The notes: generated by a model from the letters alone, not told the origin. 6,931 nt of DNA from Thermoplasmatota archaeon (GCA_023379345.1 JAMCUV010000035.1:1-6931), one strand, 5' to 3'; numbered from the stretch's first letter, positions 1-6,421 are shown. Translations and numbers: made by a program.

Positions 1-443
1 CGGCGGTGAAAAGGTGCATTGATGACAAGATTACGGTGGTGAAGCAGGACCCTTTTGAGAAGAAGAATATCAGGAACATCCTGAATTACGGCCATACCAT
101 AGGCCATTCACTGGAAGCAGCTTCAGGATTCAACATAACACATGGAGAAGCCATCTCCGTAGGAATGGTCATGGAAAACAGGTTTGGAGTGGAATTCATG
201 GGAATGTCTCCAGAAGGCAGTGTCCGAACAGAGGATATTCTCAGGTCTTTCAACCTGCCGGTTTCACCCCGGGATCTGAACCTGCCAATGGACATTTCCC
301 TGCTGAAGGATACACTTCTGAGAGACAAGAAATCCAGACAGGGTAAAATACTGATGCCATTTATCAAGGAAATTGGAAAGGCGGAAGTGAAGTCTGTACG
401 CGTTGAAATGCTGGAGGAGTTTCTTGACAGGGAATTCGCCTGA
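1..443 (+). CDS. aroB: 3-dehydroquinate synthase, C-terminal part (5' truncated by window)
   Basis: This is the C-terminal 146 residues of 3-dehydroquinate synthase, the NAD- and metal-dependent cytosolic enzyme that cyclises DAHP to 3-dehydroquinate. The reading frame is open to the left edge (first full codon at 3), so the N-terminal NAD-binding domain lies outside the window; the GTG at 6 is probably an internal Val. Counting that Val as residue 1, the family signature NYGHTIGH lies at 27-34 and HGEA at 46-49. His30 and His46 are 16 residues apart, the spacing of the two metal-ligand histidines in the family (His271/His287 in the Aspergillus enzyme), and His34 matches the catalytic His. 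The LLRDKK motif and the GKAEV strand near the end also match. The third metal ligand (Glu) is upstream and cannot be seen. The last 20 nt overlap aroE. Using AroB rather than the archaeal DHQ synthase II is a trait of part of the archaea. Confidence 0.95.
   Translation, partial: AVKRCIDDKITVVKQDPFEKKNIRNILNYGHTIGHSLEAASGFNITHGEAISVGMVMENRFGVEFMGMSPEGSVRTEDILRSFNLPVSPRDLNLPMDISLLKDTLLRDKKSRQGKILMPFIKEIGKAEVKSVRVEMLEEFLDREFA
413..419 (+). promoter_or_regulatory. Shine-Dalgarno of aroE (GGAGGAG)
   Basis: GGAGGAG lies inside the end of aroB and ends 4 nt before the TTG at 424. No ATG or GTG occurs in the aroE frame before the conserved FAIVG strand. This site therefore decides the start: TTG 424 rather than TTG 403, which has no comparable site. 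The 4-nt spacing matches that seen at aroK and is close to that at aroC. Confidence 0.7.
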
Positions 444-1212
444 GAGAACATTTCGTTTTGCCATTGTGGGCGAAAATATTGGATATACACTTTCTCCGCA
501 GATTCACAGGGCAATATTCCGTAAAGCCGGCGTCAGTGCAGGATATGAGACATTCGATGTGTCTCGTGGTGCACTTGCATCAACAGTGCACAATCTCATG
601 AGAAACTATGACGGGTTCAATGTAACAAAGCCCTACAAGGCAGACGTTCATGCAATGGTTGAATCCCTGAGCCATGAAGCAATACGGTGCGGCAATGTGA
701 ATACAGTGAAAGGAAGCACAGGTTTCAACACAGACTATATCGCCCTCAAGAATCTTGTGAGCACATCCATTCCAGATGCAGCAGGCCATAAGGCCATCAT
801 ACTTGGATCAGGATCTGCTGCCATGACATCGGCAATCGCCCTGTCGGACCTGGGGATGAACATCGGGATAGTATGCAGGAACCTTGAGGCGGGTTACGGC
901 ATATGCGATCGCCTTGTTGATCTGGGATTCAGGGAAGCAGATGTCCAGGATTTCAAGCCTGATCTGCCCATAAGCAGCTATGCCGCAGTGAATGCCATAT
1001 CGTCCGGAACCTTTGGATTCCCGGCAATAAGTTGCCATGTTGCTGTGAACTTCAACTACGGGGAGAGGGGAACGAATTTTCTCAGGAGCATAAATGGCAT
1101 GACAACTATTATCACTGGTGAGCAGATACTCCTTGAGCAGGCAATTGAAGCAGAAAGAATATGGCTGGGGAGAAGGATTGAAGTGACATGGGATGAGGTG
1201 AATCATGGTTAG
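424..1212 (+). CDS. aroE: Shikimate dehydrogenase (NADP-dependent)
   Basis: 262 residues from TTG 424. It reduces 3-dehydroshikimate to shikimate in the cytosol. The N-terminal substrate domain has the LSPQIH segment (Ser24; canonical SKSPxxH, with the first Ser replaced by Thr22), then NVTKPYK at 66-72, whose Lys72 is the catalytic lysine. GNVNTV at 90-95 and GFNTD at 100-104 supply the shikimate-binding Asn93 and catalytic Asp104. The Rossmann domain starts at about 123 with LGSGSAAM, where the usual GxGGA glycine is serine, followed by IVCRN in place of the usual NRT cofactor motif; Arg is kept, so NADP is likely. AVNAISSG matches the INATSxG motif, and the C-terminal ITGEQILLEQA helix matches the family's GxxMLxxQA. 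Length is normal. The gene overlaps aroB by 20 nt and aroC by 8 nt, so translation is probably coupled. The function call is firm; the start is likely but not certain. Confidence 0.94.
   Translation: MTGNSPERTFRFAIVGENIGYTLSPQIHRAIFRKAGVSAGYETFDVSRGALASTVHNLMRNYDGFNVTKPYKADVHAMVESLSHEAIRCGNVNTVKGSTGFNTDYIALKNLVSTSIPDAAGHKAIILGSGSAAMTSAIALSDLGMNIGIVCRNLEAGYGICDRLVDLGFREADVQDFKPDLPISSYAAVNAISSGTFGFPAISCHVAVNFNYGERGTNFLRSINGMTTIITGEQILLEQAIEAERIWLGRRIEVTWDEVNHG
1195..1201 (+). promoter_or_regulatory. Shine-Dalgarno of aroC (GAGGTGA)
   Basis: GAGGTGA is a 7-nt match to the archaeal anti-SD complement (GGAGGTGAT). It lies in the last codons of aroE, 3 nt before ATG 1205. This supports ATG 1205 over the in-frame ATG at 1217. 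Confidence 0.65.
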
Positions 1213-2362
1213 CAGCATGGGGAGGCATCTTGTTCTCACAACTTTCGGGGAAAGTGCAAGCAGGTATGTTGGCGCTGTTATGGACGGGATACCTGCCGGT
1301 CTGCCACTGTCAGAGGAAGACATCAGGTTCGAGCTGGGGTTCCGCAGGACGGGGAGGAAGCTGGTTTCCGGTCGCAGGGAAGAGGACATTCCTGACATAG
1401 TCAGCGGCGTATACAATGGATACACAACAGGATCGCCTGTCACCGTTATTGTGCGAAACAGCGATCCACAGCCTCTCCTGTATCAGGACGTGTCCCATCT
1501 TCCCCGGCCGGGGCATGCGGACCTCTCATTCATAAAGAAATACGGAAGGGAAAACTGGGACTACGTGGGTGGAGGCCGGAGCAGTGCCAGGGAGACGCTT
1601 TCAAGGGTAATAGGTGGAACGGTGGCAAAGAAGCTCCTCATGATTGCAGGCACCCAGGTGGCCGCTTATCTCAAGTCCATTGGCGGGACAGGCGATCAGG
1701 GAACAATCACGTTCTCCGAGGCTATGGGGTCAAAACATTATGCCACCAGGGCAAGAAGCAGCCACCGGGATAAGGAGTTCTCGGAAATAATAAGCCGGCT
1801 CTTCTCGGAAGGTGACAGTGCCGGAGGTATTGTTGAGGTCATGGCTTCAGGCGTTCTCCCGGGCATGGGTGATCCCGTTTTCTGGAAGATAAAGTCAGCC
1901 CTGGCATCGGCAATAATGTCAATGCCTGCAGCCACAGGCTTCGAGTACGGGCTTGGTTTCAGGAGTGCGGCAATGAAGGGGAGTGAGGCTTCTGATTCTA
2001 TTGTGAAGGACATCTCAGGGGAACTGCGTACTGAAAAGAATTTGTCTGGAGGCATTCTCGGGGGAATAACCACAGGTTCGGACATCGTTGTGAGATGTGC
2101 CTTCAAGCCAACAAGCTCCATAAGAAAGCCAGCACAGACGGTGGACCTTGATACCATGGAGCCAGGAAGCATATCTGTCATTGGCAGGCACGATCCAGTT
2201 GTTGCCGTTCGTGGTGTGGCAGTTGCAGAGGCAATGGTCGCACTGGTTCTTGCGGACTATTATCTCTATGAGGGCATACTTCCGTCTTCAAGGGTACCCA
2301 GGTCATCAGCCACGGAAATGGAGGAAAGATGGAAGGCATACATGAAGGAATATGCTCAGTAG
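1205..2362 (+). CDS. aroC: Chorismate synthase (divergent; catalytic His in GESHG motif is Ala)
   Basis: 385 residues. Chorismate synthase removes phosphate from EPSP by an anti-1,4 elimination that needs reduced FMN, giving chorismate. Family signatures are present in order: FGES with DGIPAG at 14-32; RREED at 57-61; SGVYNGYTTGSP at 67-78; RPGHAD at 101-106 with His104, the second of the two known active-site histidines; GGGRSSARET at 122-131; GGILGGITTG and FKPTSSI in the second half; GRHDP near 327-331. Length is slightly above a typical 350-380. Oddities: the near-invariant GESHG reads GES-Ala18-Ser19, so the first catalytic His is gone; the Arg usually before GGGR is Val121; and two prolines after RHDP are replaced. 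The frame is collinear with the family around all these sites, so a frameshift does not explain them. The last 34 nt overlap aroK. Pathway context argues for a working enzyme, but activity is inferred. Confidence 0.93.
   Translation: MVSSMGRHLVLTTFGESASRYVGAVMDGIPAGLPLSEEDIRFELGFRRTGRKLVSGRREEDIPDIVSGVYNGYTTGSPVTVIVRNSDPQPLLYQDVSHLPRPGHADLSFIKKYGRENWDYVGGGRSSARETLSRVIGGTVAKKLLMIAGTQVAAYLKSIGGTGDQGTITFSEAMGSKHYATRARSSHRDKEFSEIISRLFSEGDSAGGIVEVMASGVLPGMGDPVFWKIKSALASAIMSMPAATGFEYGLGFRSAAMKGSEASDSIVKDISGELRTEKNLSGGILGGITTGSDIVVRCAFKPTSSIRKPAQTVDLDTMEPGSISVIGRHDPVVAVRGVAVAEAMVALVLADYYLYEGILPSSRVPRSSATEMEERWKAYMKEYAQ
2320..2324 (+). promoter_or_regulatory. Shine-Dalgarno of aroK (GGAGG)
   Basis: GGAGG ends 4 nt before ATG 2329 and sits within the aroC coding region. 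It fixes the aroK start and accounts for the long 34-nt overlap with aroC. Confidence 0.65.
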
Positions 2363-3138
2363 GCCATGGGGGGATATCCATCCTGAACGGTATTCCCACA
2401 GGTTATGGGGCAACAGTTGCAGTTGATCTCAAAGCAGAATCGTGCATCATTGAAGATAGTATGGGGGATGAACAGTCTGAACTTGTGAATGCCGTGCTTG
2501 AATACTTCCACAAATCAACAGGGAAGAAATACGGTGCCCATATAAACTCAAGAATTCCTGCTGGGATGGGCCTGAAGAGCAGCAGCGCGGTTTCAGTGGC
2601 ACTGATCGAAAGCCTCCAGAAGGCCACTGGCATTTCCGGCTATCCACCGCGCCTTTCAGCCATCATATCCAGGGATGCTGGGTTATCAGTCACAGGAGCA
2701 TTTGATGATGCCGTGGCTGCCTATCATGGGGGGAGTTTCCTGACAAACAACACAACAATGGCCATTGAACAGTGGATCGACTTCGATCCTGAAACCGTGT
2801 TTGTGCTTCTCCTGGACGGAAGACGTGGCACGGTGGGACCAGAAATTCTCCGAAGGCACAACTCTGAGTTCATGGAGGCAGTACGCCTTGCCAGGGCGGG
2901 AGACATAACTGGGGCCATGAACCTTAACGGAAGGTTGGTGGCAGAACACCTTGGCTACAGCATGGAACCCATCATGATTGCGGAACGTCACGGCGCCATT
3001 GCGTCAGGCATCACAGGAAATGGTCCGGCTGTTTTTGCACTCTTCAGGGAAGGGCAGGAAGGTCCCCTGGTGGATGAGTTTGCACGCAGAGGTAAAACAA
3101 CGGTTGTGAGGCCGGTTATGCATGATGGCAGTGATTAA
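2329..3138 (+). CDS. aroK: Archaeal shikimate kinase, GHMP superfamily
   Basis: 269 residues. It phosphorylates shikimate with ATP to give shikimate-3-phosphate. This is the archaeal type, unrelated to the bacterial P-loop AroK, and belongs with homoserine and mevalonate kinases. Visible signatures: the N-terminal GHGGISILNGIPTGYGA segment at 12-28, typical of archaeal shikimate kinases; the ATP-binding GHMP motif PAGMGLKSSSA at 77-87; GAFDDA at 123-128, with acidic residues where GHMP kinases carry active-site Asp; and the C-terminal glycine motif GITGNGPAVFALF at 227-239. Length is close to the family norm. The gene starts inside aroC (34-nt overlap) behind a GGAGG site and ends 17 nt inside aroA. 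Being flanked by the other pathway enzymes removes most doubt about the substrate, which sequence alone would leave open among small-molecule GHMP kinases. Confidence 0.93.
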   Translation: MEGIHEGICSVGHGGISILNGIPTGYGATVAVDLKAESCIIEDSMGDEQSELVNAVLEYFHKSTGKKYGAHINSRIPAGMGLKSSSAVSVALIESLQKATGISGYPPRLSAIISRDAGLSVTGAFDDAVAAYHGGSFLTNNTTMAIEQWIDFDPETVFVLLLDGRRGTVGPEILRRHNSEFMEAVRLARAGDITGAMNLNGRLVAEHLGYSMEPIMIAERHGAIASGITGNGPAVFALFREGQEGPLVDEFARRGKTTVVRPVMHDGSD

Positions 3139-4357
3139 GAAGTCAAGGATATCCGGCAGTGTCAAGGCTCCAGCATCAAAGAGCCATGCCATAAGGCTTG
3201 TCATGTATTCCCTCATAGGTGGTGCCAATGTCCAGGGCCTGCCGGATTCATCAGATGTGGCTGTGGCGGTTGATCTTGTTGGCAGGCTTGGTATAATCAG
3301 GGAAGGAGACCGCTTCTTCCATCATGGCGGAGACCTGAAACACAGGGCTGATCTCTACTTCGGTGGTTCCGGAACCACCCTAAGGATGGCTCTTCCCATG
3401 CTTGCATACCTGGGGGGCGAGTTTACCATTGATGGAGACGAGACACTGAGGGCGAGGCCAGTAAGGGAGGAGATCAGGGCACTTTCAGAGGCTGGAGTCA
3501 GCTTTTCATCAGATTCAATTCCACTCAGGATGTCCGGCAGGGCTAACACTGATCACATAACCATTAAGGGAAGTGAGAGCAGCCAGTCCATATCAGGATT
3601 GATCTATGCACTTCTCATGAATGAAGGCGGAAGCATTCAAATTGTGCCACCCATTGTGTCAAGGCACTATATAGAACTTACATGCAGCATCCTGGCGTCA
3701 CTTGGTGCGGACATTTCATTCAATGGAAACATTATCCGGATCAGGGGAGGAGACATGAAGGACTATTCGGGCCATGTTCCGGGAGACTATCTTTTATCCT
3801 CATTCTATGCAGCTGCAGCTTATGCAACTGGCGGGAATGTGAGCATCAGTGGTCTGCCGGAGCAGGAGAGATGGTGGGGAGACCACAGCATAGTGGGCAT
3901 CCTGCAGGAAAGCGGAATTGAAAGCAGTTTCCAGGATGGAACATGGCATGTTGCATCGTCTGGCTCCGGAAAGGGCATGACCATTGACATAAGCCAGTCA
4001 CCTGACATGGCCGTATCAATAGCCGCGTTTGCGCCTTTCCTGACCGGTGCGACAACCATTTCCGGAACAGAGGGCCTGAAGTCCAAGGAGAGCAACCGTA
4101 TCCGCACCATAGCGGAGACACTTTCTGCATTCGGCGTGAATGCCATGACAGATGATAGCATCACAATTGACGGCCAACCTTCCGTAAAGAATCCAGTGCT
4201 TGATGCGGCCGGAGACCACAGGATCGCCATGCTTGCTTCCGTGCTTTCACTGTGCGCCGGCGGAAAGATCATGGGTGCTGAATGTGTCTCAAAAAGCAAT
4301 CCTGAGTTCTTCAGTAACCTTGCATCAATTGGGGGCGATATAAAATTAGCACAGTAA
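3122..4357 (+). CDS. aroA: 3-phosphoshikimate 1-carboxyvinyltransferase (EPSP synthase)
   Basis: 411 residues, slightly short of the E. coli 427. It transfers the enolpyruvyl group of PEP to shikimate-3-phosphate. Active-site residues line up well with E. coli EPSP synthase: ASKSHAIR (Lys20, Ser21, Arg25 for Lys22, Ser23, Arg27), Arg112 in RARP (Arg124), SSQ at 153-155 (169-171), Asp295 in SPDM (Asp313), KESNR at 322-326 (Lys340, Glu341, Arg344), DHR at 365-367 (Asp384 to Arg386) and Lys391 in SKSNP (Lys411). The PEP/glyphosate loop reads GGSGTTLRM at 81-89, where E. coli has GNAGTAMRP, so Asn94 is Gly82 and Pro101 is Met89. Start is ATG 3122 or the adjacent ATG 3125; a stop at 3107 blocks anything further upstream. 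The ribosome site is weak (GTGAGG at 3106-3111, 10 nt away), so initiation probably relies on coupling with aroK. Confidence 0.95.
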   Translation: MMAVIKKSRISGSVKAPASKSHAIRLVMYSLIGGANVQGLPDSSDVAVAVDLVGRLGIIREGDRFFHHGGDLKHRADLYFGGSGTTLRMALPMLAYLGGEFTIDGDETLRARPVREEIRALSEAGVSFSSDSIPLRMSGRANTDHITIKGSESSQSISGLIYALLMNEGGSIQIVPPIVSRHYIELTCSILASLGADISFNGNIIRIRGGDMKDYSGHVPGDYLLSSFYAAAAYATGGNVSISGLPEQERWWGDHSIVGILQESGIESSFQDGTWHVASSGSGKGMTIDISQSPDMAVSIAAFAPFLTGATTISGTEGLKSKESNRIRTIAETLSAFGVNAMTDDSITIDGQPSVKNPVLDAAGDHRIAMLASVLSLCAGGKIMGAECVSKSNPEFFSNLASIGGDIKLAQ

Positions 4358-4362
4358 GGAGG
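4356..4362 (+). promoter_or_regulatory. Shine-Dalgarno of aroD (AAGGAGG)
   Basis: AAGGAGG overlaps the aroA stop codon (TAA 4355-4357). It ends 9 nt before GTG 4372, 6 nt before CTG 4369 and 3 nt before ATC 4366. The spacing to GTG is longer than the 3-4 nt used by the other strong sites in this operon, which leaves some doubt about the aroD start. Confidence 0.65.
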
Positions 4363-4371
4363 CCCATCCTG

Positions 4372-4992
4372 GTGGGGTCGATTCCCGTACACAGCCTGGA
4401 CTCCCTGAAACAGAAGATCATGGATACGGAAGGAACATGTGATCTCATTGAACTAAGGCTTGACTACCTCCAGGAAATAGGCCTGGATGTCCTGGAACTG
4501 CTGAAACCCTTCGCAGGGAGGTGCCTCATTACTCTGAGGTCCCAGGACGAGGGCGGAATAAATCATATTCCGGAGGACATCAGGGTGGCTTTCCTGTCTG
4601 AAGCCGTAAGGGAAGGTTTCATGGTTGATGTAGAGCTTGCAACATCACTGCGGACTAACATCAGGCCATTCATATCGTCAATGCATTTTCTCAAGGAACC
4701 CCCTGAGGAATCAGCACTTTCAGGACTTGTGGGAAAAGCCAGCGGCATCTGCAAGCATGTCAAGATTGCTTATGTGCCATCCCCAGGCTCACGGTCCATG
4801 ATGATGCATATTCTGGAGGAATCAAAGAATCTGTCCATAATGGAAATTGGCGGCAGCCCTGAGAGCCGCATCGCATTCTCCCTGCTGGGATCGGAGATCA
4901 TATACTGCCATCTTGGTGATCCAACAGCATCCGGACAGATGGAATGTTCCAGGGTAGTGAAAATCATTGACTGCCTGTGGAAGAATATATGA
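4372..4992 (+). CDS. aroD: 3-dehydroquinate dehydratase, type I
   Basis: 206 residues from GTG 4372, short against 225-250 for bacterial relatives. It dehydrates 3-dehydroquinate to 3-dehydroshikimate through a Schiff base. All key residues of the Salmonella type I enzyme can be matched: Glu27 and Arg29 in DLIELRLD (Glu46, Arg48), Arg56 and Glu60 in TLRSQDEGG (Arg82, Glu86), catalytic His105 in SSMHFLKEPP (His143), Schiff-base Lys131 in HVKIA (Lys170), Arg166 in GGSPESR (Arg213), and Gln189 in TASGQ (Gln236). It is the last operon gene and the only one not overlapping its upstream neighbour (14-nt gap). The start is less sure than the function: the codons just before GTG 4372 read Ile-Leu and would complete the first beta-strand (ILVGSI), so a non-standard start at ATC 4366 or CTG 4369 is possible. 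Confidence 0.94.
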   Translation: MGSIPVHSLDSLKQKIMDTEGTCDLIELRLDYLQEIGLDVLELLKPFAGRCLITLRSQDEGGINHIPEDIRVAFLSEAVREGFMVDVELATSLRTNIRPFISSMHFLKEPPEESALSGLVGKASGICKHVKIAYVPSPGSRSMMMHILEESKNLSIMEIGGSPESRIAFSLLGSEIIYCHLGDPTASGQMECSRVVKIIDCLWKNI

Positions 4993-4993
4993 T

Positions 4994-6385
4994 TTAAGTG
5001 GGCTTCTTTATGACCTCAAACTTCCTCTCGTTCCTGAGGAAAGCGTAGATCCCCATCACGCCTCCCAGAGCTTCCAGCGGGCCTATGACCAGGAAGAACA
5101 GTGGGACCATTATGACGGCCTTCTTCCAGAAAGGCATCTTCTCCTCCGAAACAGAGCTGTTTATCTGCAGCCCGTTCCAGTAGAACCATATCCAGAAGCT
5201 GAAGGTGAATGCCCACATCACTGCCATTGGTGGAGTTATGAGCTCAAATGCAATGAGATGGAGTCCCTCAAGCAGCAGTATTACCAGCATTATGTTCTGG
5301 GTTGCCATGCTGCTCCAGAATATGACTGAGTAAATCAGGAGAAGCCTGTATTTCCATGGAAGTGGCCCGTAAACTCCAAGGTTTGTCAGATCCACCAGCC
5401 ATCTCCTTCTCTGCTTCAGCATGTCCCTGACATTTGATGGTGACGCGCCATATGTGAAGGCAGGGAGGAATGAAGATTTTCCAGGGTATTTTTCCGAGAA
5501 GCGCAGGCCGAAGCAGCTATCATCCGAAATGGGGCGGTTTCCGCTGTCCCATCCTATGCTGCTCTCAACGTCGGACCTGACAAGGAGGTTCTCTCCGTGG
5601 AGGCCAACAAGCGGGGTCTTGAGAAGAGCAGTGAAAAAGTAAAACCTTGTGAGGTCATCGGTTGGCCTCATGGAATCTGCAAATTTCGGTATTATTGATT
5701 TTGATAGGTGGTGCGGAAATGCCAGGACGCCCTGGGCAATGTAATATTCATGCCCCTTGAACTTTATGTGCTCAGCAATTGCAGCCACGGTGTCTTCCCC
5801 TATGGACGCATCATCATCCAGGTGGAATATCCATAGTGCATCGCTGTTCTCCCCTCTTGCAATATGATATTCGGTGGCGTACTGCAGCGCCCTTGACTTG
5901 TTCAGTGACCTGCTTTCTGTCTGGTATTCCTTCGGAACAACAATCAGGTTGAAATTGGGCACAGATCCATATTTTTCAGCAATGGCATCACGTGCTTCAG
6001 ACCACTCCTCTGTCACCAGGTCAATGCGCCAGTTGTCCAGGTTTCTTGGAGCGAACTTTATGATGGAATCCACCACTCTTGACAGTGCCGGGATTACATC
6101 ATCATTGGCAATGGTCGGTATCTCGAAAATTACAAGGTTGGGAATCCTTCCCTTGAAATCGGACATCCTGAAGCTCCTGCTCCTGAGTGCCCCTATGAAA
6201 CTCATCATTATGATGGGGAGGCCGAAAGACCAGGAGAGGGTGGCATAAATGGTGAACAGGTTCCAGGTATTGCTGACGTGAAGTATGACAAATGACAGTA
6301 CAGTAAAGAATACGGCGGCCAGGAGCCAGAGACTCACGCCAAGCCTTGGACCAAGTTGCTTTATTTCTCTGTCATTGTGGAACAT
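4994..6385 (-). CDS. Membrane GT2-type glycosyltransferase, Egghead/BRE-3 beta-mannosyltransferase-like
   Basis: 463 residues from ATG 6385. Two hydrophobic helices (about 14-37 and 42-66) precede a cytosolic catalytic domain at about 80-345, and three more hydrophobic segments follow (about 346-372, 377-404, 422-450). GT2 signatures in order: HLDDDAS at 188-194 (metal/nucleotide-sugar Asp), GLHGENLLVRSDVE at 261-274, SDDSCFGLRF at 287-296 (acceptor-side acidic residues, ED in most relatives) and QRRRWL at 325-330. The spacing, the DSMRPTDDLTRFYFF stretch and the GLHG-LLVR-DVE-GWD block closely resemble animal Egghead/BRE-3, which adds beta-1,4-mannose to glucosylceramide. An archaeal substrate cannot be read from sequence; a polyprenyl- or tetraether-linked glycan is plausible. 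ATG 6433 would add 16 residues (479 total), but those codons span the TATA-like box, so 6385 is preferred. The gene converges on aroD with 1 nt between stops. Confidence 0.85.
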   Translation of the reverse strand: MFHNDREIKQLGPRLGVSLWLLAAVFFTVLSFVILHVSNTWNLFTIYATLSWSFGLPIIMMSFIGALRSRSFRMSDFKGRIPNLVIFEIPTIANDDVIPALSRVVDSIIKFAPRNLDNWRIDLVTEEWSEARDAIAEKYGSVPNFNLIVVPKEYQTESRSLNKSRALQYATEYHIARGENSDALWIFHLDDDASIGEDTVAAIAEHIKFKGHEYYIAQGVLAFPHHLSKSIIPKFADSMRPTDDLTRFYFFTALLKTPLVGLHGENLLVRSDVESSIGWDSGNRPISDDSCFGLRFSEKYPGKSSFLPAFTYGASPSNVRDMLKQRRRWLVDLTNLGVYGPLPWKYRLLLIYSVIFWSSMATQNIMLVILLLEGLHLIAFELITPPMAVMWAFTFSFWIWFYWNGLQINSSVSEEKMPFWKKAVIMVPLFFLVIGPLEALGGVMGIYAFLRNERKFEVIKKPT

Positions 6386-6409
6386 TTGTCGGCTTCTTAT
6401 ACAATCAAC

Positions 6410-6421
6410 GAATATAATATT
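6410..6421 (-). promoter_or_regulatory. TATA-like promoter of the glycosyltransferase gene
   Basis: On the minus strand the sequence reads AATATTATATTC. Its core TATTATAT lies at -34 to -27 from ATG 6385. This is the spacing expected of an archaeal TATA box for a leaderless or nearly leaderless mRNA, and there is no Shine-Dalgarno before that ATG. The element is close to symmetric (AATATAATAT on the plus strand), so it could also fire rightward. Confidence 0.45.

Larger units (their letters stand above)
1..4992 (+). other. Shikimate pathway operon aroB-aroE-aroC-aroK-aroA-aroD
   Basis: Six genes on one strand cover every step from DAHP to chorismate. The overlaps are 20 nt (aroB/aroE), 8 nt (aroE/aroC), 34 nt (aroC/aroK) and 17 nt (aroK/aroA), with a 14-nt gap before aroD. 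I see no room for an internal promoter or terminator between genes. The operon promoter lies upstream of the window. The gene order does not follow reaction order. A single transcript with coupled translation is the inference. Confidence 0.85.

Noticed and set aside
1205..1300. Frameshift as the explanation for the missing AroC histidine
   Set aside because: The residues on both sides (FGES and VGAVMDGIPAG) align in register with the family, so no insertion or deletion is needed.
808..1443. Antisense open frame of 211 codons across aroE/aroC
   Set aside because: It lies opposite two clearly conserved genes and the translation shows no family motifs.
1738..2181. Antisense open frame of 147 codons opposite aroC
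   Set aside because: It is a shadow of the chorismate synthase coding strand, with low-complexity Ser/Pro/Met content.
3820..4392. Antisense open frame of 190 codons opposite aroA
   Set aside because: It is opposite the conserved KES/DHR half of EPSP synthase; it has no recognisable motifs or ribosome site.
4967..5329. Rightward open frame of 120 codons after aroD
   Set aside because: It overlaps the aroD end and runs opposite the C-terminal membrane segments of the glycosyltransferase; its composition is unnatural and it has no motifs.
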